Shown: in pieces, positions 43,459-54,369 of the stretch
Layout of the letters: each line of letters starts with the position of its first letter
Numbering within the stretch: the stretch's first letter is position 1
Assembly (NCBI RefSeq): GCF_034140825.1
Contig: NC_089038.1
Coordinates: 19,581,501-19,645,500, forward strand
Reading direction: 5' to 3'
From: Oryza sativa Japonica Group
Taxonomy: Eukaryota; Streptophyta; Magnoliopsida; Poales; Poaceae
Length of the DNA: 64,000 nucleotides
Made by a program: the position numbers and the translations under genes
Notes under the pieces: generated by a model
Told to the model about the DNA's origin: nothing
Seen by the model: only the letters and a program-made list of their open reading frames with translations
Databases searched by the model: none

Positions 43459-45028
43459 ATGGCGCTCACGGCGGCGGCGGCGAGCGGCGGCGACGCGCAC
43501 GACGACGAGTACGCGAAGCTGGTGCGGGGGATGAACCCGCCGAGGGTGGTGGTGGACAACGAGGCGTGCGACGAGGCGACGGTGATCCGGGTCGACAGCG
43601 TCAGCAGCCACGGCACGCTGCTCGCCGTCGTCCAGGTCATCGCCGACCTCGGCCTCGTCATCCGCAAGGCCTACTTCTCCTCCGACGGCAGCTGGTTCAT
43701 GGACGGTCAGTCTCTCGCCGCCGTTTCTTGATTTGAGTTTCTACTAAATTCTAACCCTTGAAAGGAAAATTCCGCAGTGTTCAACGTCACCGACCGCGAC
43801 GGCAACAAGGTGCTCGATGACCAAACCATCTCCTACATCCAAACGGTACTAGTGCTGTTCTTGATCGAAATTTGGGGATTGAATTAATTTGTTTGTTGAT
43901 TTGTGGTTTGGTTGGTTGATTGATTTTTAGACGCTGGAGGCGGATGACTGGTACTACCCGGAGGTGAGGAACACGGTGGGGATCGTGCCGGCGGAGGAGT
44001 ACACGGTGATCGAGCTCACCGGCACCGACCGACCGGGGCTCCTCTCCGAGGTGTGCGCGGTGCTCGCCGGCATGCGCTGCGCCGTGCGGAGCGCCGAGCT
44101 GTGGACGCACAACACCCGCGTCGCCGCCGTCGTGCACGTCACCGACGACGGCGGCTCCGGCGGCGCCATCGAGGACGAGGCCCGCATCGCCGACATCAGC
44201 ACCCGCCTCGGGAACCTCCTCCGCGGACAGAGCGGCGTGCGCGCCGCCGCCGCCGCCGCTCCGGGCGGGCTCACCCACAAGGAGCGCCGCCTCCACCAGA
44301 TGATGTTCGACGACCGCGACTACGACGGCGGCGGCGGCGCCGCCTCCTCCTCGCCGCGGGGGCGGTCCCCGACCCCGGCGACGGAGGTGTCCGTGACGCC
44401 GTGCGCGGAGCGCGGGTACACCGCGGTGGTGGTGCGGTGCCGGGACCGGCCCAAGCTGCTGTTCGACACGGTGTGCACCATCACCGACATGGGGTACGTC
44501 ATCCACCACGGCGCGGTGAGCAGCGAGCCCCGCGGCGGCGCGTACCAGGAGTACTACATCCGGCACGTCGACGGCGACCCCGTCCGCTCCGAGGCGGAGC
44601 GGCAGCGCGTGGTGCAGTGCCTCGAGGCCGCCATCGAGCGCCGCACCGCCGACGGGCTGGCGCTGGAGGTCCGCACCGGCGACCGCGCCGGCCTCCTCTC
44701 CGACGTCACCCGCATCTTCCGCGAGAACGGCCTCACCATCCGCCGCGCCGAGATCTCGTCGGAGCGCGGCGAGGCCGTGGACACGTTCTACCTCTCCGAC
44801 CCGCAGGGCCACCCCGTGGAGGCCAAGACGATCGACGCCATCCGCGCGCAGATCGGCGAGGCCACGCTGCGTGTCAAGCACAACCCCTTCGCCGACGGCG
44901 ATGGCGCCGGCGGCGGCGGCGGCGGCGCCACCGATGACGTCGCTGGCTCGACGGCGTTCCTCTTCGGGAATCTCTTCAAATTCTACCGGCCGTTCCAGAA
45001 CTTCAGCCTCATCAAGCTCTACTCCTAA
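43459..45028 (+). CDS. ACT-domain repeat (ACR) protein, four ACT domains
   Basis: The three exons are 43459-43705, 43778-43845 and 43931-45028; joined they give 1413 nt and 470 aa in frame. ACT domains lie at about 40-105 (TVIRVDSVSSHGTLLAVVQV), 128-205 (YTVIELTGTDRPGLLSEVCA), 266-340 (YTAVVVRCRDRPKLLFDTVC) and 348-420 (LALEVRTGDRAGLLSDVTRI). The C-terminal SLIKLYS tail is typical of plant ACR proteins of about 450 aa. ACR proteins are thought to bind amino acids and act as regulators or sensors, by analogy to the C-terminal ACT domains of bacterial GlnD. The linker between domains 2 and 3 and the C-terminal stretch have Gly/Ala runs from GC-rich codon repeats. A TATA-like AGATAAAAAGG lies near 43297. 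The exact family member is not determined. Confidence 0.95.
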
Positions 45029-47210
45029 TTAATTTACTCCAACCTGGGTTAATTAATTAGCTGTAAATAATTACTTAGTTAGTTAGTTTTATGTTTTTTT
45101 CTTCTAGATTTTACTGTAAATATGATTTCAGATTTATGACGACGACGAAGATGATGTAGGCTGGGTGGTGTAAATAGGTTTACACATGGTACAAAACATA
45201 GGGGGAAAGTTAATTCAAAATTTAGGTCAGGGAAAAAAAATCATGTAGGATTAGTTTCATCAGTATACTGGCATTGGGGGTATACAGTCGCTGTAAATAT
45301 TCCATCTTGTACATGTATTCATGGAAGGAATACAAAGAATGAAACAAAAGCTTGTAAATATTTCATATGCATTTGCAGTTTTTTCTTAATTTGATGAAAA
45401 AAAGTACTCCAATTTGCAAGATTTTTAGCTGCTTTTTGTACTATATGCAAAAGAATTACTGTAGTACAATAGTATTAAAGCACGCGAGCAGCAGGTCTGC
45501 GTAGATCGAGTCGTTGAGTGATACTAGTACGAACAAGTTGAGCTAAACAACAAGTAGCAAAGGTACAAAAGCGATGGATCATGGAAAGGTTAGGCCATGC
45601 CTGTGCAGCCTGATGCTGGAATCATGGAATAATTAGAAATCGAATTCCAGGGACATGCGTGTTTGGCTGAAATTGGAATTGCAGGCAGTGATATGGAAAA
45701 CTCGATTTCAAGAAGGTTCGACATCATACGAGCGGAATTCGATCAGCATAAGCATGATGATCGGTCACTGATTTTGAAGTTTCTATTTCTTACAGCTATA
45801 ATAAACAATGGTTAAACAGTTTCTTGCCAACCATCGATATAAGATATCTTTTGTATTTTATTTTAAGTTGGTGATCTTTGTTGGTTGTGTTGGCCTGCCT
45901 TTTTTATTTTTTGCTGCGGCTGCAGCTGTGGGTGGGTAGCCACGGCTGTGCACCACAGCCGTGTACACTGCGTCCATCAGCAACAGCTGTTTGAAAACTT
46001 ACGGTCAAACACACTCGTAGTTTTCTTATTTTCAAGTCAAATTGTGATTTTGTAGTTCGCATTATCTTTATCTACAACATTTGTATTAATTGGTTGTAAC
46101 TTTTATTTGTATTAATTGGTTGTAATTTTTTATGAAGCAAAGAGTAAAATGAATTCCATTATATAAAAACAAAGGGACATAATAACTAGCTTTATTATTT
46201 TTATATAAAAAATGTTGTGCGGTTGGAGGAGAGATCGTTGCAATGTTCATTTCAGATTATTGGATTATTTACTTTATGCTTGAAATAATATGTTTTTTTA
46301 AAAAAAACACTTTCTTCTGCCATCTTGTTTAGACCGGTTATTTTAAACTATTTATTAAATTTATTTCTTATAATATTTAATTTGTCTGTATTAAGTGGAT
46401 AGTCCGTAGCAAATCTGCTCCTGCTCAATAACAGATCAGTCTTCTTCTCTTGCAACCCCGAGCCTGATCCCATCCTCTCCATCTTTTTCATATGATGTTT
46501 TCGTTTTCTGTACGCACTTAATTTCTCGCTCCGTTTAATTTCATATATAATTGGTTGCTTGGCTTGAGAAATGGAACCATGTACGTTGGTCGATGGGTGA
46601 TCGTTATTTTCAAATTCGGTGAAACAACTCTATAGTCTTTATCTTTCAACTTGATATGTATACTTCTGCATAATAGGAGTAAGAATGATCTATCATCTCA
46701 AACCCCCATCCATTGGAATTGCAAGGAGGGCCCAAAACAGTAACTCCTATTCTAAAAAAAATAGCAGTAATCTAGAATTTGATTAGACATATTATATTAC
46801 TATGAATCTTGTTAGGAATACAGGAAGTAGTAATGTGTCTAATATGGTTTTATGTTGCTGTATTTTGGGTCGTGCTAATACAAAAGTTACTAGCACCTGA
46901 TTGCTGGCCCATGGAGGCACAATTTTTGCAGCCCATCAAGTGAAATTTTCTTGCCCTGCATTTTGGGCCCAATACCTGGCGCATGTCAACCAGTTCTTAC
47001 TCCAACTGGGCTGGGCTTCTTAACGAACTGATTGACAGCATCTGTTTAACTGCAGTTTTCGTAGATTTACTACTTGTATTATTCTAATTAACTGTATGTA
47101 TGTAGTTGAAAATGTAGCTATGGGAAATGCAAATAATCATGCTGAAGAATCTTGAGCACTTAAGCAAACAAAAAAAATCACATATAAAGAGATCATCTTT
47201 ATTATTGCTA
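45029..47210. other. 3' flank of the ACR gene and intergenic region
   Basis: The ACR 3' UTR probably extends to about 45350 (ATGTATTCATGGAAGGAATACAAAGAATG). Further right is AT-rich sequence with no recognised element or gene. Confidence 0.45.
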
Positions 47211-47349
47211 CCTTCATAGGTTATAAGACTTTTTAGTATTATCCACATTCATATAGATGTTAATGAATCTAAACAACATATATAGATTCATTAATATATA
47301 TATGAATATGAGAAATGATAAAAAGTTTTATAATATAAAATGGAGGAAG
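47211..47349. mobile_element. Stowaway MITE in the 3' UTR region of the small gene at 47359
   Basis: CCTTCATAGGTTATAAGACTTTTTAG at the left and TTTTATAATATAAAATGGAGGAAG at the right, TA on both sides. The centre ATGTTAATGAATC...GATTCATTAATAT folds back. It ends only 10 bp beyond the stop codon of the neighbouring minus-strand gene. Confidence 0.85.
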
Positions 47350-47358
47350 TAGTAGGAG

Positions 47359-47871
47359 TTAGATAGCACGCATTTCTTCTACTTGCCGGCCGCCGCGCGC
47401 TGCCCCCTCCTCGCCGGCAACGGCAATGCCGTCGTTGCTGACCTCCTCGCCGTCGTCGACGGTGCCGGCGGCCGCCAAGTCGTCGTCGTCGTTGCTCGCG
47501 ACGCTCGATCTCGACGGCGCCGAATCGGCCACCTCCGCCTCTCGGGCGGCGGACGGCGGTGGGAGGTCGTCGTCGTTGATCACCACGGCCGAAGATAGCT
47601 GCCGGCGCCCTACCGTCGCGTTCTTGTTCGAAGCAGCATCTCCGCCGCCATCGCCGTCGCCGCCGATGACGAAGGGTCCGTACCTGACGACGAGGCCGAG
47701 GTCGGGGATGTCGAGGACGTAGGTCGACGGCGACGGCGACGGCGCGGCGGCGCCGCCGCCGCCGCCGTCTGGGTAGAGGTGGCTGAGGAAGAGGAGGTAG
47801 TCCGGGTCGGCCTGCGCCCTCGTCGCCTCGTCCAGCTCGTCGGCGGCGGAGCGGCGCGCCGGCGCTGCCAT
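47359..47871 (-). CDS. Small single-exon protein of unknown function (170 aa)
   Basis: An uninterrupted 170-codon frame with grass-type GC-rich codons. The N-terminal part contains ADELDEATRAQADPDYLLFL, then a glycine run, then YVLDIPDLGLVVRYGPF. The DPDYLxFLxHL...YVLDIP arrangement recalls a set of short grass proteins of unknown function in which a DPDY-FL-H motif precedes a Y-L-(D/E)-(I/L)-P strand, but I cannot name a domain. The C-terminal half is acidic and low-complexity. Support for a real gene: a TATA box (CTATATAAC on the minus strand) about 70 bp before the ATG and a good length of open frame; against it, GC-rich frames are open by chance. Confidence 0.6.
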   Translation of the reverse strand: MAAPARRSAADELDEATRAQADPDYLLFLSHLYPDGGGGGAAAPSPSPSTYVLDIPDLGLVVRYGPFVIGGDGDGGGDAASNKNATVGRRQLSSAVVINDDDLPPPSAAREAEVADSAPSRSSVASNDDDDLAAAGTVDDGEEVSNDGIAVAGEEGAARGGRQVEEMRAI

Positions 47872-47940
47872 GGATCAAACAGAAGAAGAGAGGGAGAAGA
47901 GGTGTTCTGAATAGATTGTGTTTACACATGTGAAGAGGTT

Positions 47941-47949
47941 GTTATATAG
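47941..47949 (-). promoter_or_regulatory. TATA box of the small minus-strand gene
   Basis: Reads CTATATAAC on the minus strand, 70 bp upstream of the ATG, a normal spacing for a short 5' leader. Confidence 0.55.
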
Positions 47950-48097
47950 ACGAGTGTCACACAAATGGGCGGAGCAATTGGCGATGCAAACTCCATTAAA
48001 TTTTAATATCGATGCGTAAATCGATGATAAAATTAGTAAATATTTGTTATATTAAAATTTGCTCGGGTTCAAAAATCTTTAACTGTGTATACACATA

Positions 48098-48159
48098 CTC
48101 CCTCTGTCTTACCTGATATGATATCCGGTTTTAAATTTATTATTTATGGATGCAGAGAG
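48098..48159. mobile_element. Very short Stowaway-like remnant
   Basis: CTCCCTCTGTCTTACCTGATATGATATCC at the left and ATGCAGAGAG before TA at the right; 62 bp, so mostly the two ends. Confidence 0.55.
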
Positions 48160-48169
48160 TAACACGTAG

Positions 48170-48530
48170 GGCCCCTTTGAATCGTAGGAATGGAAAAACA
48201 GAGGAATAGAAAAAACGTAGGATTCTATCAGGAATGCAGGTGTAAAACAGAGGATTGGAAAATACAGGAAAAACACAGGAATGACCGTTTGATTGGACTA
48301 CAGCAAAAACGCAGGAATCGGATGAGAGAGATAGACTCAAAAGAATTTTTCTAAGAGGTTGGACCTCTTGCTAACTTTCCACTAAAATCTCTATAGGATT
48401 AATCATTCCATAAGAATTTTAAAGGATGGTATAGAATTCAATCCTTTGTTTCAAAGTCTTTCATAGAAATTTTTTTATAGGATTAAAATTCTTTAAATTT
48501 CCTACACTTTTCCTACAATGAAAGGTGCCG
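48170..48530. mobile_element. Tourist-like MITE
   Basis: Left GGGCCCCTTTGAATCGTAGGAATGG and right CCTACAATGAAAGGTGCC are inverted repeats. The inner AGGAATGC / ATTCCATAAGAATT parts also show partial pairing. TSD not certain. Non-coding. Confidence 0.65.
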
Positions 48531-48708
48531 TAACATATAGACGATCGATGTGACAAAAATTTTGGACTCTAGCTAGCTTTCTTCCTGTTGCCAACTTTTT
48601 TTGTTTACGTGCCAATGGGAAAAGGACCTATGCGGCCTACTCATGTTTGGGGAAGAAGCCAACGGGTATTTTTTTCGTTTATAAGTGGACATCCACTCAT
48701 GTTGTATA

Positions 48709-48961
48709 CTCCCTCTGTTTCAAAATGTTTGACATCGATGACCATGTTTGACACCGATGACTATTTAGTACGTATTTGACCATTTGTCTTATTCAAAAAA
48801 AATTGAGTAATTATTTATTCTTTTTATATCATTTGATTCATTGTTAAATATACTTTTATGTACACATATAGTTTTACATATTTTATAATTTTTTTAATAA
48901 GATGAACGGTCAAACATGCACTAAAAAGTCAACGATGTCAAGCATTTTGAAACGGATGGAG
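48709..48961. mobile_element. Stowaway MITE
   Basis: TA, then CTCCCTCTGTTTCAAAATGTTTGACATCG at the left; CGATGTCAAGCATTTTGAAACGGATGGAG, then TA at the right. Complete copy, same subfamily as at 11764 and 21054. A 22-bp stretch near the left end (GTTTGACA.CGATGAC) is duplicated. Confidence 0.92.
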
Positions 48962-49060
48962 TATGTCGTTTAGAAAGTGTTAAAAACTTAGAAAATAATA
49001 TAATATTGTACCGTTCAAATTCAACTTAAATAACTATAAATAAGTGTTAAAAACTCATTA

Positions 49061-49298
49061 CTCCCTCCGTCCTATAATATAAGGGATTTTAATATTTTGT
49101 TTACACTGTTTGACCACTCGTCTTATTAAAAAAATTTGTACAGATATAAAAAATTAAAAGTTGTGCTTAAAGTAATTTAAATAATAAAGAAAGTCACAAA
49201 TAAAATAAATAATAATTTAAAAAAAACTTGAATAAGACGAATGGTCAAATAGTACAAGTAAAATATCAAAATTCCTTGTATTAGAGGGACGGAAGGAG
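49061..49298. mobile_element. Stowaway MITE
   Basis: TA, then CTCCCTCCGTCCTATAATATAAGGG; right end CCTTGTATTAGAGGGACGGAAGGAG, then TA. Same subfamily as the copy at 61401 (CACTGTTTGACCA and TGGTCAAA words). Confidence 0.92.
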
Positions 49299-49807
49299 TA
49301 ATAAAATTGACTACGAGCATTATCTTGTAAAAGTATTCTAGGATACTAAAACAAGGTGTGTTCCCTTTGGGAGAACTTCCCCCGGAAAAGATAAAGTCCA
49401 ATTAATCATCATTCCTTGAGAGACCGACGTCGCGACGAGACGACGCGAGGATCGATTGGACGCAATATCTCTGCGCTCCGGTGATATGATCTCAACATGA
49501 TCGCATCGATGTGACGACGTCATCATCAATCCCAGCTTCCTCCCTGTCGCCGTCGATGGCCGGTCACCCGTCCGTCAGCAGATTGAGAAGTTGGAGTCTT
49601 TTATATATTTGTACAGTAGTAGTTGTAAAGCTTTTGTTTGGTTGCAGCCTTTTGTCTCTCTCCCGAGCACAACGAAGAGAGCATATTTTGTTGCTGACCG
49701 ACAATTTCCTTTTACCTGTAGTATTACTGATCGACAATTTTATCTTAATTAAGTTTTAACTTTTAGCCTTCCATACATATGGTGTTCAAATTATTAAGAA
49801 AAAGAAT
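49299..49807. other. Spacer left of the mariner-like element
   Basis: Short frames only; nothing supported. Confidence 0.4.
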
Positions 49808-50261
49808 TACTTCCTCCGTCCCAGAAAATATGTCGTTTTAAGGAATTACACACAAATTAGTGTTCAGCACAAATGACTAAATTACCCTCAATTATTAGAT
49901 TCAGCTCCTATTTGAATACAGCCCAGAATGTTTCACACAATTACAACTATTGCAGTAAAAAAATGAATCAACCACATACTGAATGCCACGTGGGATTTAC
50001 AGAGGTAAAATGACGCCAAGGCCACAATGACCATACAGGAGAAAGCAATCATTAGCCTAATTCAAACATTTGAATCAGCCAATTAAGGATGCTTTGGCGC
50101 CTAGTTCTACCCTTCAATATTCCATAAGCCCTGAAGAGACCATCCATTCTTTATCTCAATCCATTCCATCTCCCTACTATCCAACCCACAGTCCTGGAAG
50201 ACCATCTTTTACTTCATCTCAATTCACTCATCTCCCTGTAATCCAATCCAACACCACACAT

Positions 50262-53200
50262 ATGAAAATGGTTACAGATCTCAATTTACCGCCAGAAGAG
50301 GAGGGAGATGGAGGAGCTTTACCTAACCTCAATGGAGGAGAAGCTGATATGGAAGAAGATGGAAGGCTTGCTGCTGGCCAAGGAGATAACCTTGATCAAG
50401 TTGAGTGGCAGGCACATGTACATGCTCTACATGTTTTTGATCTCAACCTACATCCTTTTGATCTCAACTTTGAGGCTACAGAAGAAGAAGAACAAATACA
50501 TCTAGGTAAGTTGATTTACAGCCTTTGATTCAAGGCTTTAGTTTCCAAGGCAAGCATAATATTGTGTAGACTGCTCCATTTCAGTTTTGCATTCAATAAA
50601 GAGTTCTTATCTACTTAATGAAGACTAAAATGACAGGATTAGGTTATACTCATCATTTCATTTCTGGTAAACACAAAAGTGTAAATATACATGTGAATAG
50701 ATAATGTTTTTCTTAGTGGAACAACTGCTGATGCCATGAAAACTTTTTCTCACACTTTCCTCCATCTGAAGATATCCCATGAACTGATCAGTCAACATAG
50801 CTAATAAAAAGATGCATGGGCCTGGGTTCCAATGTTATACAGAAACATTAAACTAAACTAATGAAACTAGATTGTGACTTGGTGAGCTATTTCCTAAAGC
50901 ATCAAATACAAATTTATATTTGCATAGGTGAATGAACAGTAGAGATTTGAAAGCGTGAACATTACCTTGGGAAGCAATTGTGGAGAAGTCTTGCAAATAA
51001 ATTTCCTGCAAAAAGAAGAAAAACAACAACTTAATGACCATATGAAAGTTAGGGGTTGAACCATATCACTGTTACATGAAAATTATGTGGAGAAAACATA
51101 ACTTTAGACCCAAAATTGTTTTTTTTATAAAACTATTACTGCCCATACAAACTGGTGAGCCTATCAACCACCCCAAATATCATTTTTGCAGAGTTTCTGC
51201 CTCACATCAGAGAGAAACAATAGTACAATAGACAAGTATGTTTGCAATAACTATCGTTAAATATTGGAAAGGAATTGAATGGCAAAGCACGTGCATAGCT
51301 ATATCAAAATACTTTTTTGGGGAGATACATCACAATATTCAGACTAAAACCAGCAACGAAAATTATTTATGGGAAATAAATATAAGACTGCAATGGTAAT
51401 AAATATAACATTTGATATCTTCTATCATTCAGCATAGGAAAGATTTCAGATTTTTCAGTAACTACTTCCTCCGTTTCATAATGTAAGTCATTCTAGCATT
51501 TCCCACATTCATATTGATGTTAATGAATCTAAATAGATATATATGTCTAGATTCATTAACATCAATATGAATGTGGGAAATGCTAGAATGACTTACATTG
51601 TGAAACGGAGGGAGTAGCATGTAATTTTGACACATATAACATATAACTTTCTTCTTTTTTTTTGTAAACATAGAGTTACACAATTACAAAAGCAGAAAGC
51701 ACATTGCCATGAAAAATGACTCAAGTAGGCAAGATCAAGTGCACTAACCAGCATGTGATTTTGACAGCTTATGACCACCAACACATGGAGCACGACCTGC
51801 ATGTCAATGCACACGTATATGAGGAACAACAACAAGTTGAAGGTAAAGTTCATGACTTTTTTAGCAGTTAAAGGTTGTATAAAGTCTTGATTTCATAAAA
51901 TTAAATAAATGTTCACAATCTGATTAGCGCACATGAACTTACCATTTGAAATAATTTGTAGATGGTGATGATGCTTTGCAACTTGAGCTGGAAGCATTGG
52001 AGAACTACCTTCAAGACTATGGAGTGTACGCTGATGCTGTAAATGTTGTCTTTGATGTAGAGGAGTTACCCAACTCACATGAGGTTCAACATGCAAATGG
52101 AAATGAGCGAAGTCAGTCAAGAGATTTGAAAAACATGGAAAGGTGAGCTATTTATGCAAGGTTGCTTGAGAAAAGTATGAATGAAAAATTAGAAAAAGAC
52201 ACCACAAGTATAGTTGCTCGAGAGTTCCATGTCAGCATCCGTACCGTCCAACGTATATGGAAGAAAGCAAAGGTTTGCCGTGAACAGGGAATAGCAGTGA
52301 ATGTTGATTCAAGGAAGCATGGGAGTTCTGGGCGCAAAAAGGTTGAAGTAGACTTATCACTTATAGCTGCTATTCCATTACAGCAAAAGAGTAATATACG
52401 GTCACTAGCACAAGCCCTAGGTGTTCCGAAAAGCACATTACATAGGTGGTTCAAAGAAGGGCTGATACGGCGTCACTCTAACTCACTAAAGCCTTATTTG
52501 AAGGAAGCAAATAAAAAGGAAAGGTTGCGGTGGTGTGTTTCTATGTTAGATCCAAGCACATTGCCAAACAGCCCCAAGTTTATTGAAATGGAAAATATTA
52601 TCCACATAGATGAGAAATGGTTTAATGGCTCAAAAAAGGAGAAAACTTTCTACCTTTATCCGGATGAAGAGGAACCATACTTCACAGTTCACAACAAAAA
52701 TGCCATTGATAAAGTAATGTTCTTAGCAGCAGTTGCAAACCCTAGGTTCGATGATGAGGGTAACTGCACTTTTGATGGAAAGATATGTATTTGGCCTTTT
52801 GTTAGGAAGGTAACATATCCTTCTTACAAGTGCTATTCACATACACTTATTTATGGTATTTATTTATTAATCTAACTTATTTCATATACTAACAGGAACC
52901 AGCACAAAGGAGAAGTCGTAATAGAGAAAGGGGGACACTAGTGACCAAGCCAATTAAGGTTGATAGAAACACCATAAGATCATTCATGATATCTAAAGTG
53001 CTGCCAGCTATTAGAGCATGTTGGCCTCGAGAAGATGCAGGAAAAACCATATGGATTCAGCAGGATAATGCTAGAACTCATCTCCCAATCAATGATGAGC
53101 AGTTTGCTGTTGCAGTAGCCCAAACTGGACTTGATATTCGCCTCGTGAATCAGCCTCCAAATTCCCCGGATATGAATTGCCTAGATCTTGGATTCTTTGC

Positions 53201-53480
53201 TTCACTTCAGTCCTTAACATATAATAGGACATCTAGAAACATGGATGAGCTAATAGAGAATGTTCACAAGGAATACCGTGACTAAAATCCAACTACTCTT
53301 AATAGGGTATTCCTTACACTACAATGCTGCCACATTGAAGCCATGAAAGCTAGTGGAGGGAATAGGTATAAGATCCCTCACATGAACAAGGAGAGGCTAG
53401 AGGCACTCGGCATTCTACCTAAAGCCCTCAGTTGTGATCGTCAAGTATATGAGAGAGCCATGGAGTCATTGGCAAACTAG
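50262..53480 (+). pseudogene. Mariner-like transposase (DD39D), with two premature stops
   Basis: Predicted exons are 50262-50505 (starting MKMVTDLNLPPEEEG and rich in DLN motifs), about 51768-51843, about 51961-52809 and 52896-53480. The helix-turn-helix part reads VSIRTVQRIWKKAK and LAQALGVPKSTLHRWFKEGL. The catalytic core has HIDEKWFNGSKK (first Asp), WIQQDNARTHLP (second Asp) and PPNSPDMNCLDLGFF, with 39 residues between the second and third Asp, the signature of plant mariner-like transposases. A TGA at 52144-52146 lies just before AIYARLLEKS where the family usually has Arg. A TAA at 53283-53285 precedes NPTTLNRVFLTLQ, and the frame then continues to a TAG at 53478-53480. The rest is well preserved, so inactivation is recent. 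Confidence 0.9.
51465..51614. mobile_element. Near-perfect palindromic Stowaway MITE inside the mariner-like element
   Basis: 150 bp between TA dinucleotides. The left arm CTTCCTCCGTTTCATAATGTAAGTCATTCTAGCATTTCCCACATTCATATTGATG is mirrored almost base for base by the right arm ending CAATGTGAAACGGAGGGAG. It lies in an intron of the transposase gene. High arm identity implies a young insertion. Confidence 0.95.
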
Positions 53481-54369
53481 TGGTGGTTATTTTGCATTAT
53501 ATATGTAAATTGCTGTCGTTATGCATGTAATTGTGGTTTGGAGAACATGTGGTGTTATTTTGTGTTATATATGTAAGTTGCTAGCATCATCTATTCATCT
53601 ATCACTACGCCATCTGCAGGTTTTGGCAACAACCAATATGTATTTTGAACAATCCTCATATAATGTGTTATATATGTATTTTCACTGTCTGTTTCATCCT
53701 TAACATATACATCAATGGCTAACTATCATATAATATTTCTAAACTATATGAATCATGCATTTTGTTGTTATTATATAATGATACTTTTGATATATTTGCA
53801 ACTATACTTTATACATAAATATCCCGCAGCAACACATAATTAGTTTGCACAATCATTTAGTAAAAAACTGCATGTTATCTGACATATACGCAGAATCACA
53901 AAGAAAATATAATGTCGGTTATATTGTGCACCAAATGCTTAGCATACTCAACTTGAAATTTTGCAGTACTATATTTACAATCAAAATCTCGCAGCATAGA
54001 CTGCAAGAAGTTTCTTTTAGGTTCGAGGTGCAAGGAATACTGAGCTAAGTAAACAAATTCACCAAACATGGCACAAAATAAGCTTTAAAAGGTCCTTATA
54101 ATTAATTAGTTAATTACACCTATTGATCAAGCATCTACTGATTATAGACTACGCAAAAGGGAATGTGCACCAAACAGGCTTGGTACTCATGCTAGTTCTT
54201 CATTTTTTACATATATGCAGAGATCAAAGTGGTTTAGCCAAAACAGGATTCCATTTCTCTAACCGTGATCTCCTCATTAGTACTAATTCAATACTACTAC
54301 TTGTAATATGTCTTACTCCTACTGATAGTAGTACTAATACTCCTACATGTCATATCTTCCATGGCATTG
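53481..54369. other. Non-coding part of the mariner-like element after the transposase
   Basis: AT-rich. ATCCCGCAGCAACACATAATTAG near 53820 recalls a Helitron 3' end, but no CTRR plus hairpin of good quality is present. No gene. Confidence 0.4.

Noticed and set aside
43787-44881. Long minus-strand open frame (364 codons) opposite the ACR gene
   Set aside because: It is a shadow of the GC-rich coding strand: its codons mirror the ACT-domain exons, and no domain is present in its translation.
44053-44937. Second plus-strand frame (294 codons, Arg-rich) within the ACR exon
   Set aside because: Arg/Gly/Pro-rich translation typical of an out-of-frame reading of GC-rich exons; the overlapping frame has clear ACT domains.
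53815-53845. CCCGCAGCAACACATAATTAG as a second Helitron 3' end
   Set aside because: The hairpin half and the CTRR terminus are missing.
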